Shown here: positions 26,774 through 36,143 of the stretch, in pieces
Layout: every line of letters begins with the position of its first letter
Numbering within the stretch: position 1 is the stretch's first letter
Origin: Actinacidiphila guanduensis
GTDB lineage: Bacteria > Actinomycetota > Actinomycetes > Streptomycetales > Streptomycetaceae
Assembly (NCBI RefSeq): GCF_900103985.1
Contig: NZ_FNIE01000002.1
Location: 1 to 64,000 of the forward strand
Reading direction: 5' to 3'
Length of the DNA: 64,000 bases
Position numbers and translations under genes: made by a program
Notes under the pieces: generated by a model
Seen by the model: the letters and a program-made list of their open reading frames with translations, nothing else
What the model was told of the DNA's origin: nothing
Database searches by the model: none

Positions 26774-29296
26774 TTACCCCTTCAACCGCTCCGCGAGATA
26801 CCGCGCTGTGCGGCTCTCCTTCACGCGGGCGACCTCCCGGGGTGAGCCCGACGCCACCACGCGGCCGCCCTCCTCCCCCGCGCCCGGGCCGAGGTCGATC
26901 ACCCAGTCGGCGGCGGCCACCACGTCCATGTCGTGCTCCACGACGACCACCGTGCCGCCTGCCTCGACCAGCGCGCGGATCTGCCGCATCAGCAGGGCCG
27001 TGTCGGCGGGGTGGAGGCCGGTGGTGGGCTCGTCCAGGAGGTAGAGGGTGCGGCCGCGGCGGGCGCGCTGGAGTTCGGTGGCGAGCTTGATGCGCTGGGC
27101 CTCGCCGCCGGAGAGTTCGGTGGCCGGCTGGCCGAGCGCGAGGTAGCCGAGGCCGACATCGCGCAGGGCGCGCAGCGCGCGGGCGGCGGCGGGCACGTCG
27201 GCGAAGAAGTCGGCCGCGGTGTCCACCGGCATCGCCAGCACGTCGGCGATGCTGCGGCCGCGGTAGGTGATCTCCAGCGTCGCCGGGTTGTAGCGGGCGC
27301 CGCGGCAGGTGGGGCAGGGCGCGTAGGTGCCGGGCAGGAAGAGGAGTTCGACGGCGACGAAGCCCTCGCCCTGGCAGGTGGGGCAGCGGCCGTCGGCGAC
27401 GTTGAACGAGAAGCGGCCGGGGGTGTACCCGCGGGCGCGGGCCTCGTCGGTGGCGGCGAAGACACCGCGCACGGCGTCGAACAGCCCCGTGTACGTGGCC
27501 AGGTTGGAGCGCGGGGTGCGGCCGATCGGCTTCTGGTCCACCCGGACCAGGCGGTCCACGGCGTCCAGTCCCTCGGCCGCGGCCACGACCGGCTCGGCCG
27601 TCACCTCCTCCGGCTCCCACGCGGAGCCGTCCTCCTCGTCGCCGTCCCCCTCCTCGGCGGGCACGCCGGGCTCCAGCCGGGCGGTGAGCACCTGCGCCAG
27701 GACGTCGACCAGGCTCGTCTTGCCCGAACCCGACACGCCCGTCACGGCGGTGAGCACGCCGAGCGGCACCTCCACGTCGAGGCCGCGCAGGTTGTGCCGG
27801 GCCACCCCGCGCAGCCGCAACGTCCCCGACGGCTCGCGCGGCGGCCCGCCGCCGTCCACCGGGGCCGCGTCCGTCTCGAAGACGTACGCCCGCGTGACCG
27901 ACGCCTCCACGTCCCGCAGACCCGGCACCGGCCCGCTGTAGAGGACCTGCCCGCCGTACCGCCCCGCGCCCGGGCCGACGTCGACCACCCAGTCGGCGCG
28001 GCGGACCACGGCCATGTCGTGCTCGACCACGAAGAGCGAGTTGCCCTCCGCGCGCAGCCGGTCCAGGACGTCCAGCAGCGGTTCGGTGTCGGCGGGGTGC
28101 AGCCCGGCGGAGGGCTCGTCCAGGACGTAGACGACGCCGAACAGGCCGGAGCGCAACTGCGTGGCCAGCCGAAGCCGTTGGAGCTCGCCCGGGGAGAGGG
28201 TGGGAGCGGTGCGGTCCATGCTGAGGTAGCCCAGGCCCAGGCCGAGCAGCACATCGATGCGGGCCACGAGGTCGGCAGCAAGGGCGACGGCGGCCTCGGT
28301 GCCCTCGCCGGAGCCCGCGGCGGGGAACGCCGCGCCGGGCGCGGTGAGTTCGGCGGTGGAGCGCAGCACCCCGGCGAGCGCGGTGAGCGGCATCGCGGTC
28401 AACTCGGAGATGTCGTGGCCCGCGAAGGTGACCGCCAGCGCCTCGGGCCGCAGCCGGCGTCCCCCGCACACCGGGCACGGCGCGCTCTCCAGGTAGCGCT
28501 GCACGCGGCGCCGGGTCGCCGCGCTCTTGGACTCCGAGTAGGCGCGCAGCACATAGCGCTTGGCGCTCATGAAGCGGCCCTGGTACGGGCGTTGGATGCG
28601 GCCCGCCTCGCGCACGGGGTGCACGGTGACCTCGGGCTGCTCGTCGCTGAAGAGGATGAAGTCGCGGTCCTTCTGCGGGAGTTCGCGCCAGGGGCGGTCG
28701 ATGTCGTAGCCGAGGGCGGCGACCACGTCGCGCAGGTTCTTGCCCTGCCAGGCGCCGGGCCAGGCGGCGATGGCGTGCTCGCGGATGCTCAGCGAGGGGT
28801 CGGGGACGAGGGACTGCTCGGTGACGCGGTGCACCCGGCCCAGGCCGTGGCACTCCGGGCAGGCGCCGATCGCGGTGTTCGCCGAGAAGGCGTCGCTGTC
28901 CAGCCGCTCCTCGGTGCCCGGCGGATAGGAGCCGGCGCGTGAGAACAGCATCCGCAGCAGGTTGGACAGTGTGGTGACGGTGCCCACGGTGGAGCGCGAG
29001 CCGGGCGTGCTACGGCGCTGCTGGAGCGCGACGGCCGGCGGCAGGCCGCGGACCTCCTCCACCTTCGGGGTGCCGACCTGGTGGATCAGCCGCCGGGCGT
29101 AGGGGGCGACGGACTCGAAGTACCGCCGCTGGGCCTCGGCGTAGAGGGTGCCGAAGGCGAGCGAGGACTTGCCCGAGCCGGAGACACCGGTGAAGACGGC
29201 GAGCGCGTTGCGCGGCACATCGACGTCCACGCTCTTCAGGTTGTGCTCGCGCGCGCCCCTGACCTCCACGAACCCCCGGTACCCGGCCCCGCTCAC
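26774..29296 (-). CDS. UvrA-like excinuclease subunit (UvrA2/DrrC-type twin ABC ATPase)
   Basis: An 840-residue UvrA-family protein with two ABC cassettes: Walker A motifs GVSGSGKSS (37-45) and GVSGSGKTS, signatures LSPGELQRLRLA and LSGGEAQRIKLA, and Walker B motifs VYVLDEPSAGLHP and LYLLDEPTTGLHP. Zinc-binding Cys pairs are present (CPECHGLG, CPVCGG, CPTCQGEG, CPTCRG). It is about 100 residues shorter than housekeeping UvrA, as in UvrA2/DrrC proteins that protect DNA from intercalating drugs rather than serving global repair. The GTG at 29296 is the likely start, though its ribosome site is weak. It follows a TetR gene by 103 bp on the same strand, consistent with drug-inducible resistance. 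Confidence 0.92.
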   Translation of the reverse strand: MSGAGYRGFVEVRGAREHNLKSVDVDVPRNALAVFTGVSGSGKSSLAFGTLYAEAQRRYFESVAPYARRLIHQVGTPKVEEVRGLPPAVALQQRRSTPGSRSTVGTVTTLSNLLRMLFSRAGSYPPGTEERLDSDAFSANTAIGACPECHGLGRVHRVTEQSLVPDPSLSIREHAIAAWPGAWQGKNLRDVVAALGYDIDRPWRELPQKDRDFILFSDEQPEVTVHPVREAGRIQRPYQGRFMSAKRYVLRAYSESKSAATRRRVQRYLESAPCPVCGGRRLRPEALAVTFAGHDISELTAMPLTALAGVLRSTAELTAPGAAFPAAGSGEGTEAAVALAADLVARIDVLLGLGLGYLSMDRTAPTLSPGELQRLRLATQLRSGLFGVVYVLDEPSAGLHPADTEPLLDVLDRLRAEGNSLFVVEHDMAVVRRADWVVDVGPGAGRYGGQVLYSGPVPGLRDVEASVTRAYVFETDAAPVDGGGPPREPSGTLRLRGVARHNLRGLDVEVPLGVLTAVTGVSGSGKTSLVDVLAQVLTARLEPGVPAEEGDGDEEDGSAWEPEEVTAEPVVAAAEGLDAVDRLVRVDQKPIGRTPRSNLATYTGLFDAVRGVFAATDEARARGYTPGRFSFNVADGRCPTCQGEGFVAVELLFLPGTYAPCPTCRGARYNPATLEITYRGRSIADVLAMPVDTAADFFADVPAAARALRALRDVGLGYLALGQPATELSGGEAQRIKLATELQRARRGRTLYLLDEPTTGLHPADTALLMRQIRALVEAGGTVVVVEHDMDVVAAADWVIDLGPGAGEEGGRVVASGSPREVARVKESRTARYLAERLKG

Positions 29297-29399
29297 CGCT
29301 GCCGCGCATCCATCAGGGCGCCCCTTCTGTCGGCCTCGCGCCCATCCTCCCCCAGCCGCGGCCGGCTGTCGCTCCACGGGGGCCGGGGCGCCCCACGGC

Positions 29400-29993
29400 T
29401 CACTCCGTGTAGTGCAGGCCGTCGATCAGGAGGGTGACCATGCGGCGGCTGTAGGTCAGGCCCTCGTCGTCGGTGGGGACGCACAGGGCGGCCACCGCGT
29501 ACAGGAGGTCCTTGGGGGTGACGTCCTTGCGCACCTCGCCGGTGGCCGCGGCCGCGTCCAGGAGGGCGCCGAGGGTGGGGCCGAGGCGCTGCATGAAGTA
29601 GCCGGGCAGGGACTCGAAAGCGGGGTCGCCCGAGTGGAGCGCCCCGGCCAGGCCGCGCTTGGTGGCCAGGAACTCGGTGTAGCGGTGCAGCCATGCGGCC
29701 AGGGCCGCGGCCGGCTCGTGCACGTCCGCCAGCGCCGGGCCCGCGTCGGCGCAGGCGTCCACCTCGCGCCGGAAGACGGCCTGCACCAGGTCGGAACGCT
29801 GCGGGAAGTGCCGGTAGAGGGTGCCGACGCCGACACCGGCCCGATCGGCGATCTCCCTGGCGGGGGCGTCCACCCCGGAGGTCACGAAGACGGTCTTGGC
29901 CGCTTCGAGCAATGCGTCGACGTTGCGGCGGGCGTCGGCGCGGATGCGGCGTGCGCCGCTTTCGGCCGCCGTGTCTATTGCTTCGTCCGCCAC
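29400..29993 (-). CDS. TetR-family regulator next to UvrA2-like gene
   Basis: A 197-residue TetR-type repressor. The HTH is at about residues 20-65 (LLEAAKTVFVTSGVDAPARE, then VGVGTLYRHFPQRSDLV); the remaining helices form the ligand-binding and dimer domain. The GTG at 29993 has a GGAGG site 7 nt upstream. It is the upstream gene of the pair with the UvrA2-like ATPase and probably regulates both. Confidence 0.92.
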   Translation of the reverse strand: MADEAIDTAAESGARRIRADARRNVDALLEAAKTVFVTSGVDAPAREIADRAGVGVGTLYRHFPQRSDLVQAVFRREVDACADAGPALADVHEPAAALAAWLHRYTEFLATKRGLAGALHSGDPAFESLPGYFMQRLGPTLGALLDAAAATGEVRKDVTPKDLLYAVAALCVPTDDEGLTYSRRMVTLLIDGLHYTE

Positions 29994-30062
29994 CAAGCAC
30001 CCTCCTCGCGCCGGAACCGCGTTCCGGAACACTTCCGGAACGGCTTTCCGCTTACCTCCACC

Positions 30063-30465
30063 CTACGGCATCCCGCCGTTGGTAGTCCCGGACGCTCCCG
30101 GCCGCCAGGCCGGTCCTGGGCTGGTCGCGCAGTTCCCCGCGCCCCTGAAAAACCTTGCCGTTCGCGCGCAGGGCGAGGTGTTTGGGGGCGCGGGGAACGG
30201 CTCCCCCAGAGGGGGGACCCCCAGAAGAGGCCACCGTCCTTGCGACGGCATACAACCCCGTGGGGCAGACGGGAACCCGAAAGGGGCGCTGGGGGTACCC
30301 CCAGGCGAAGCTCTGGGGGAGGAACTGCGCTCGCAACCGGCCACCGGGCGGCAGGCGGCGACGAGACAGGACCCCCGCGGCGAGAAGCCGCCCCATAGCC
30401 CCATCGGCGCGGCAGGCGGCGACGAGACAGGAACCCCAACGGCGAGAAGCCGCACCCGCGTAATC
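30063..30465. repeat. Dispersed intergenic repeat cluster, copy 4
   Basis: The 470-bp gap between two same-strand genes is almost all repeat. It includes GCGCAGTTCCCCGCGCCCC with its inverse, TACCCCCAGGCGAAGCTCTG, GGACCCCCAGAAGAGGCCAC and paired GGCGAGAAGCCGC words. Its order of modules is closest to the 4733-5157 copy. No gene is seen. Confidence 0.7.
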
Positions 30466-31330
30466 AGGACGCGTGGCCGAGGGGATCGATCTGCTCGGGC
30501 GTCGCGTCGTCGGCGGCCGTGGACACGCTCAGGTCGCGCCATTTCTCGTCCTCCGCCAGCAGCGCGCGGCCCGCCGCCGTGGCGTAGGCGAAAGCGTCCG
30601 GCCCGACCAGCAGCCGCAGGGGCGGCTCGGGGAGCGCGACGACGTCGAGGACGAGGCGGGCCACCTTCGCGGGGTCGCTCGCCTCCGTGAAATCGTCACT
30701 GTGCATCCGCGCCATCACGCCGACCGTCGGCTCGTACTCGGGCCGGATCGGGTCCACCCGCATCGAGGAGCCCGCCCAGTCGGTGCGCATGCCGCCCGGC
30801 TCCAGCACGGTGACCTTGATGCCCAGCGGCGCGACCTCGGCCGCGAGCACCGACGAGAAGCCGCCGACCGCCCACTTGGCCGTCTGATAAGCGGACAGGC
30901 CCGGTGTGGCCAGGCGGCCGCCGACCGAGGAGACCTGCACCACGTGCCCCGAGCGCTGCTCGCGCAGCACCGGCAGGGCGGCCCGGGTCAGCCGGACGAC
31001 ACCGAGCAGGTTCGTGTCGATCTGGGCCCGGAAGTCGTCGAAGTCGATGTCCTCGACCGAGGCGACGTTGGCGTACCCGGCGTTGTTGACCAGCACGTCG
31101 AGCCGGCCGAAGCGGTCGACGGCGGTGCGTACGGCGGCCGCGGCCTGCGCGTCGTCGGTGACGTCGAGGGGGACGGCGGCCAGCCGGTCGCCGTACTCGG
31201 CGGCCAGGTCGTCCAGGACCTTCGGCGAGCGCGCGCCCGCCACCACCTGGTGGCCGGCCCGCAGCGCCGCGACGACGATCTCGCGCCCGAGGCCGCGCGA
31301 GGCGCCGCTGACGAGGAAGACGGAAGGCAT
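30464..31330 (-). CDS. Short-chain dehydrogenase/reductase
   Basis: A 288-residue classical SDR with the NAD(P) loop VSGASRGLGRE, the NNAG motif (LVNNAGYAN), catalytic Ser (VQVSSVGG) and YQTAK. The PGGMRTDWAG segment after the active site is typical of oxidoreductases annotated as ketoreductases; the substrate is unknown. The Arg in the nucleotide loop favours NADPH. The ATG follows GGAG. It is divergent from a TetR gene, with palindromic operators between them, so it is probably induced by a small molecule sensed by that repressor. Confidence 0.93.
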   Translation of the reverse strand: MPSVFLVSGASRGLGREIVVAALRAGHQVVAGARSPKVLDDLAAEYGDRLAAVPLDVTDDAQAAAAVRTAVDRFGRLDVLVNNAGYANVASVEDIDFDDFRAQIDTNLLGVVRLTRAALPVLREQRSGHVVQVSSVGGRLATPGLSAYQTAKWAVGGFSSVLAAEVAPLGIKVTVLEPGGMRTDWAGSSMRVDPIRPEYEPTVGVMARMHSDDFTEASDPAKVARLVLDVVALPEPPLRLLVGPDAFAYATAAGRALLAEDEKWRDLSVSTAADDATPEQIDPLGHAS

Positions 31331-31359
31331 GGGAGGGCTCCGTTCGAGAGGCTAACTTA

Positions 31360-31440
31360 CTAACCGGTTGATTAGCACCTGCTCCCATGGGACACCCGGT
31401 GGCCGCGATTGTCAACTATCCGGTTAGTCGATAACCGGTA
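31360..31440. promoter_or_regulatory. Operators between SDR and TetR genes
   Basis: Two AACCGGTT-type elements occur in this divergent intergenic region. CTAACCGGTTGATTAG (31360-31375) is centred on a perfect 8-bp palindrome. TATCCGGTTA and TAACCGGTA (31417-31440) form an inverted repeat around a 5-bp spacer. The first would overlap the SDR promoter and the second the TetR promoter. Confidence 0.65.
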
Positions 31441-31463
31441 CGGGGCCGGATAGCATGGGTGTC

Positions 31464-32033
31464 ATGAACAGGGACGCCGAGGCCACCCGCCGCAGACTGC
31501 TCGACGCGGCGACCGAGGAGTTCGCGCAGTACGGCATCGCGGGCGCCCGGGTGGATCGGATCGCGGCCGCGGCCCAGAGCAACAAGGCGCAGATCTACCA
31601 CTACTTCGGCAGCAAGGACGGGCTCTTCGACGCCGTCTTCGACGTCATGTGCCGCGAGACGCTCGACGCCGTCCCGATCGACCCCGCGGACCTGCCCGAG
31701 TACGCGGGCCGGCTGCACGACTCCTACCTGGCCCGCCCCTGGGTGCAGCGCCTCGCCACCTGGTACCGCCTGGAGCGGGCCGGGACCGGGACGCTGCTGC
31801 CGATCGTCATGGACAGCTACGCCGCGAAGATCGAGGCGGTGGCCGCCGCCCAGAAGCAGGGGCTTCTCCCGACGCGGTTCTCCGCGCCCGAGCTGCTCGG
31901 GCTCGTCGTCCACCTCTCGGGCTTCTGGAGCACGCAGACGCCCGAGCTCGACGTCAGCCTTGGCGCTGACGCTGGTCAGCGGCGGCGGGCTGTCGTGGTG
32001 GAGGCCGTCTCAGCGATCCTCTCCGAGGGTTAG
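31464..32033 (+). CDS. TetR-family regulator, divergent from SDR
   Basis: A 189-residue TetR repressor: HTH at about 8-55 (RRRLLDAATEEFAQYGIAGA, then SNKAQIYHYFGSKDGLF) and a C-terminal dimer/ligand domain. Two starts are possible, ATG 31455 and ATG 31464; the latter gives MNRDAEATRRRLLDAA, the usual beginning of the family, and a TAGCAT -10-like hexamer just upstream suggests little or no leader. It probably represses itself and the divergent SDR through the AACCGGTT sites. Confidence 0.9.
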   Translation: MNRDAEATRRRLLDAATEEFAQYGIAGARVDRIAAAAQSNKAQIYHYFGSKDGLFDAVFDVMCRETLDAVPIDPADLPEYAGRLHDSYLARPWVQRLATWYRLERAGTGTLLPIVMDSYAAKIEAVAAAQKQGLLPTRFSAPELLGLVVHLSGFWSTQTPELDVSLGADAGQRRRAVVVEAVSAILSEG

Positions 32034-32094
32034 CGGGGGTACGGCGGTACCCCCCGCGGTCTCCCCGGCCCTCCGGCCGGCCCCCTCGCTCCCC

Positions 32095-32514
32095 AGCCGC
32101 AGGCCGGTCGGCCCCACGGGGTACGAGGCTGCCCCGACCCCGCCGTTCCCGGCCACAGGCCGGCCGGCCCTACGGAGCACGAGGCTGCCCCGACCCCGCC
32201 GTTCCCGGCCACAGCCCGGCGGCCGGTTACTCGCGCAGTTCCCCGCGCCCCCAAAAACGGCAACCCCGTCTGCCCACACCCCGCCCGTTCCCGGCCGAAG
32301 GCCGGTCGGCCCTACGGGGCACGAGGCTGCCCCCGCCCCGCCGTTCCCGGCCGCAGGCCGGTGGCCGGTTGCTCGCGCAGTTCCCCGCGCCCCCAAAAAC
32401 GGCAACCCCGTCTGCCCACACCCCGCCCGTTCCTGGCCGAAGGCCGGTCGGCCCTACGGGGTACGGGGCTGCCCCCGCCCCGCCGTCCCCGGCCGAAGGC
32501 CGGTCGGGCCCCTG
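32095..32514. repeat. Composite tandem repeat with a 142-bp period (copy 5 of repeat family)
   Basis: The 570-bp gap between the TetR and amidase genes is built of two modules. Module A (about 55 bp; GGCCGGTCGGCCCTACGG, ACGAGGCTGCCCC) occurs about five times with decay. Module B (TCGCGCAGTTCCCCGCGCCC, ACGGCAACCCCGTCTGCCC) occurs twice, beginning at 32231 and 32373, a 142-bp period with near-identity. Module B carries the core of the dispersed repeat. No gene is seen. Confidence 0.75.
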
Positions 32515-32603
32515 GGGGTATGACGGGGCTGGTCGGCGGGCTGGGGGTCACTCGAATGGCTGGTGGGGTGGGGGTGCGGGGGGAGGGGGCGCATCGTGGG
32601 GGG

Positions 32604-33341
32604 ATGCGGGGTCGCTGGGTGAAGGGGGCGGCGCTCGCGGTGTCGCTCGTGTTCCTGGTGACGTGCGGGCCCGCGGCGGGGCGGCATGTGCGGGCGGCGC
32701 CCAGAGGGGCGCCCGTGCTGCACGTGGCCGCGCTGGAGCCCGCCGTCGTGGGGCGGCGGATGTGGCACGCGGACGAGCGGGCCGTCAAGGAGAAGCCCGA
32801 GTACGACGGCACCGTGAAGGCCGTCTTCGTGCACCACACCGACAACCCCAACACCTACGACTGCCGCAAGGACGTCCCCGCCATGCTGCTCGCCATGGAG
32901 CGCAGCCACATCGCGCTCGGCTGGGACGACCTCGGGTACAACTTCGTCGTCGACCGGTGCGGCACCGTGTACGAGGGCCGGGCCGGCGGCATCGGCAGGG
33001 CGGTGCGCGGCGCCCACACCGAGGGGTTCAACGTGGACACCGTCGGAATAGCGGCCCTGGGCAACTTCGGCCCCGGCCGCAAGGTGCCCGAGCCGATGCT
33101 GCGGGCGATCGCCCGGATCGCCGCCTGGAAGCTCGCGCCCGGCATCGACCCGCGCGGCAAGGTCCGCCTGGTGTCCACCGACAGCCGCAGCCGCTTCCGC
33201 AAGGGCACCGCCGCGCAGCTGCACGCGATCTCCGGCCACCGCGACGCCTACGAGACCGACTGCCCCGGCGACGCCCTCTACGCCGCCCTGCCCTGGATAC
33301 GGCGCACCGCGGCGAGCCTGCGCCAGGGTGCCACCTACTGA
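32604..33341 (+). CDS. Secreted PGRP-type N-acetylmuramoyl-L-alanine amidase
   Basis: A 245-residue exported peptidoglycan amidase. Residues 1-25 form a signal peptide (KGAALAVSLVFLVTCGPAAG). The amidase_2/PGRP domain spans about 65-240, with zinc-ligand His in VFVHHTDN, the YNFVVDRCGTVYEGRAGG strand pair, VGIAALGNF, and His/Cys ligands in ISGHRDAYETDCPGD. It cleaves between muramic acid and the stem peptide. The ATG at 32604 is chosen because it begins the signal peptide; its ribosome site is only a run of Gs. Its last 7 bp overlap the end of the convergent membrane-protein gene. Confidence 0.9.
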   Translation: MRGRWVKGAALAVSLVFLVTCGPAAGRHVRAAPRGAPVLHVAALEPAVVGRRMWHADERAVKEKPEYDGTVKAVFVHHTDNPNTYDCRKDVPAMLLAMERSHIALGWDDLGYNFVVDRCGTVYEGRAGGIGRAVRGAHTEGFNVDTVGIAALGNFGPGRKVPEPMLRAIARIAAWKLAPGIDPRGKVRLVSTDSRSRFRKGTAAQLHAISGHRDAYETDCPGDALYAALPWIRRTAASLRQGATY

Positions 33342-34972
33342 CGGCCGGCCGGGCGGGCGACGTACGCCCGGTAACCGTGGAAGGCGGGCAGGTCGGGCAG
33401 CCGCAGCAGCCGCCAGCCGCGGGCATAGGACGGCCGGCCGCCCCGGACGAGGAGGGCGACCGGGCGGTGGAGAGCGGTGCGGCGCAGGCCCGCGGGGGTG
33501 ATGCTCCCGTCGGGGCCGCCGACCTGGCGTGAGGAGCAGCCCGCGTAAAAGGCCATGGGCACCGCGTGGTCGCCGCTGAGCACGCACGGCGGCCGTACGC
33601 CCGCGCTGTGCAGGCTGGCGGCGACAGTGCCGTAGTCCCGCCGCATGGTCCGGTTGCTGCGGACGTCCGAGGTGAGGACGGCGGCCTGGACGGCGAGGTG
33701 CCCGCACAGCAGCACGGCGAGGACGGCGCCCGCCGAGCGACGCAGCACAAGGGCCCGTCGCCGCGGGTGAGGGAGCGGTGTCCGCTGTGTGCCGGGCGCG
33801 GCGGCGTCGGCCGGCGACGGCGCCGCAGGTGGGCGCTCCGGCGCCGCGGAGGTCCGGGAGCCGGTCCCCACGGTCCCCGGCGAGCCCGCCCAGAGGAACG
33901 CGGCCCGCAGGCACCAGGCGACCGGGATCGCCGCGAGCGCGTAGGCCGGCAGGAGGAAGCGGGGGGCCGCGTAGCCGATGAGGAAGAGGTAGGGGAAGGC
34001 CGTCGAGGCGGCGGTGAGCAGGGGGAGCAGGGCCGTGGCGCGGCGGCCGGCGCGGTGTGCGGCCCACAGTCCCGCGACGGCCAGGACCGGCAGGACGAAG
34101 AACCAGATGGAGTCGGCGGGGTGGCGCCACGGCACCGTGCAGGGGCGGCACAGCGTATGGCCGTCGAGCGCCCTGACCTGGTCGTCCACGGCGAAGTTCC
34201 AGCCCGTGCCGCCCTGGATCGCGCTGGCCCGGTCCAGCCGCTCGCTCAGTCCGCCGTAGCGCACGTACGCCTCGATGACCCATTCGGCGCAGCCGAGCAC
34301 GACCCCGGCGGCGAGCGCGGACCAGACCAGGGGGCGCCGCCCGGCCCGCAGCAGCAGGGCGGTCGCGGCGATCGGGAGTACCAGCCAGAAGGCGTCCGGC
34401 GGCCGCATCAGCCCGGAGAGGGTGACCGCGGCGGCGAGGCCGGCGGCGCTGCGGCGGTCACCGGGGTCGCGCAGCAGCCGCAGGAAGAAGGCGACGGCGG
34501 CGAGGGCGCCGTACGCGCTCCACAGGTTGGGCATGACCTGCGGGCCGTAGTAGAGGCTGATCCACAAGGTGGCGAACAGCCCGCCCGCCAGGGCGACGAC
34601 GGCCGGCGGGACGAGGGTGCGCCAGGCGCGCAGGGCCAGGAAGAGGCCCAGCGCGGACAGCACGGCGAACCAGACGCGCAGCGCGGTGGTGGAGCCGGTC
34701 CAGGAGGCGATGGGCGCGGCGAGGAAGGAGATGCCGCGGGCGCGCGGGGCACTGAAGAAGGCGGCCGGCACCGAGCCACTGACCTGGCTGGTGTAGACGG
34801 TCTCGTCCCAGCCGAGCCCGCTGCCGGGCACCACCGCGACGAGCTGCACCACCCCGTAGACCGCCGCCACGGCCGCCGCCCACCGCCCGGCCCGCCGGGC
34901 CTGCGCCTCGCGGTCCGGTCCCGTCCCGTGCGGCGGCCGGGGGCGGACGAGGGTTCCGGTGATCTCCGACAT
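33335..34972 (-). CDS. Polytopic membrane protein, GT-C glycosyltransferase-like
   Basis: A 545-residue integral membrane protein with about ten hydrophobic helices. The first extracytoplasmic loop contains GLGWDETVYTSQ; an acidic pair at this place is typical of GT-C enzymes that use polyprenyl-phosphate sugars (PMT/ArnT/arabinofuranosyltransferase types). The C-terminal 130 residues are soluble (VLSGDHAVPMAFYAGCSSRQ). It could transfer a sugar to a wall or secreted acceptor; the donor is unknown. The ATG at 34972 has a GGGTGGGGA site. It is convergent with the amidase and overlaps it by 7 bp. Confidence 0.85.
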   Translation of the reverse strand: MSEITGTLVRPRPPHGTGPDREAQARRAGRWAAAVAAVYGVVQLVAVVPGSGLGWDETVYTSQVSGSVPAAFFSAPRARGISFLAAPIASWTGSTTALRVWFAVLSALGLFLALRAWRTLVPPAVVALAGGLFATLWISLYYGPQVMPNLWSAYGALAAVAFFLRLLRDPGDRRSAAGLAAAVTLSGLMRPPDAFWLVLPIAATALLLRAGRRPLVWSALAAGVVLGCAEWVIEAYVRYGGLSERLDRASAIQGGTGWNFAVDDQVRALDGHTLCRPCTVPWRHPADSIWFFVLPVLAVAGLWAAHRAGRRATALLPLLTAASTAFPYLFLIGYAAPRFLLPAYALAAIPVAWCLRAAFLWAGSPGTVGTGSRTSAAPERPPAAPSPADAAAPGTQRTPLPHPRRRALVLRRSAGAVLAVLLCGHLAVQAAVLTSDVRSNRTMRRDYGTVAASLHSAGVRPPCVLSGDHAVPMAFYAGCSSRQVGGPDGSITPAGLRRTALHRPVALLVRGGRPSYARGWRLLRLPDLPAFHGYRAYVARPAGRQ

Positions 34973-35068
34973 GTCCCCACCCTGTCAGGGGGCCGCCCGC
35001 GGTGGGCGGCGCCGGGCCGGGGCGGGGCGGATGGCGGCGAAAATCACACACCCCCGCCCGATCCGGCG

Positions 35069-36043
35069 TCAGGAGTAGTAGTTGCGCTGCCAGCGGTGGC
35101 GCGCCAGGATCGCCAGCTGGTCGGCGCCCAGGGTGCGGCCGTCGCTCACCGCCGCGTTGCGCTCCACGTTGCGGACCGTGCGCATGCCCGGAATGACCGT
35201 GGAGACCTGAGGCGCGCTCAGGACGAAGCGCAGGGCGGTCTCGGCGATGTCCGCGACGGGGATGGCGAGGTCGGCGGCGATGGCCTCGACGTGGCGCTCG
35301 ACCTCGGCGGGGCGGTCGCCGCGGAAGTAGCGGTTGCGGAAGTCCCCTTCGGGGAAGGTCGTGCCGGCCGTCACCGCGCCGGTCAGGCCACCCTCGTCCA
35401 GGGCGACGCGGACGATGACGCCGACGCCGTGCTCCTCGCAGGCCGGCAGCAGCGCGTCGGCCGGAGCCTGGTCGAAGATGTTGTAGATGACCTGCACGGT
35501 GTCCACAGCGCCGCTGCGCACCAGGGCGAGCGCGCTGTCGGGCTCGTGGTCGTTGATCGAGACGCCGAACAGGCGGATCTTGCCCTCGGCCTTCAGGTCG
35601 GCGATCGTCTCCAGCCAGTCGCCGCGGCCGACCCACTCGTCGCTCCACACGTGGAACTGCAGGATGTCGAAGTGGTCGAGCCCGCTGGCGCTCAGGCTGG
35701 TCTCCAGGCTCTGCCGGATGTGCGCGCCGGGGAAGGCGTCGGCGGGGGCGACGCCCGCGGGGGCGGGCCACCGGCCGTTCTTCGGCGGCACCTTGGTGGC
35801 CACCAGGATCTCGCCGCCGTCGCGGCCGGCCCGCTCGCGGACGAAGCGGCCGACGATCCGCTCGCTCTCGCCGTAGCCGCGGGCGGTGTCGATCAGGTTG
35901 ACGCCGAGGTCGGCGGCGCGGTGCAGGGCGCGCAGCGACTCGTCCTCGGCGGCGCCGATCCACGCCGAGGCGCCGATGCCCCAGGCGCCGTAGCCGATCT
36001 CCGACACCGACAGCCCGCTGCGGCCCAGTTCGCGATAGCGCAC
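35069..36043 (-). CDS. Aldo/keto reductase (copy 1)
   Basis: A 324-residue NADPH-dependent aldo/keto reductase barrel. The catalytic tetrad is D52 and Y57 ([11 protein letters not shown]), K84 (VATKV) and H131 (LQFHVW). The C-terminal cofactor region is [16 protein letters not shown]. The GTG at 36043 follows AGGAAAGGAT. The substrate is unknown. Its upstream region carries a 32-bp element almost identical to one upstream of the aldo/keto reductase at 39518-40378, so the two are probably co-regulated although they are only distantly similar proteins. Confidence 0.93.
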   Translation of the reverse strand: MRYRELGRSGLSVSEIGYGAWGIGASAWIGAAEDESLRALHRAADLGVNLIDTARGYGESERIVGRFVRERAGRDGGEILVATKVPPKNGRWPAPAGVAPADAFPGAHIRQSLETSLSASGLDHFDILQFHVWSDEWVGRGDWLETIADLKAEGKIRLFGVSINDHEPDSALALVRSGAVDTVQVIYNIFDQAPADALLPACEEHGVGVIVRVALDEGGLTGAVTAGTTFPEGDFRNRYFRGDRPAEVERHVEAIAADLAIPVADIAETALRFVLSAPQVSTVIPGMRTVRNVERNAAVSDGRTLGADQLAILARHRWQRNYYS

Positions 36044-36101
36044 GGTGATCCTTTCCTGCTGGGTTCCGACGACGGCCCCAGCTTCGTAGGCGACCGGCGG
36101 C

Positions 36102-36133
36102 ACCGTCCAATAGAAGAAACCGAAGGCATTCAG
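36102..36133 (-). promoter_or_regulatory. Shared upstream element, copy 1 (before aldo/keto reductase)
   Basis: On the minus strand the element reads CTGAATGCCTTCGG followed by TTTCTTCTATTGGACGGT, 58 bp before the start codon. 29 of 32 positions match the element at 40460-40491. It is likely a promoter or activator/repressor site common to both genes. Confidence 0.7.
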
Positions 36134-36143
36134 AAGCGCGGGC

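Noticed and set aside
26933..28942. A 669-codon plus-strand frame opposite the UvrA2-like gene
   Set aside because: It mirrors a clear UvrA-family gene, and its His/Gly/Arg-rich product resembles no protein.
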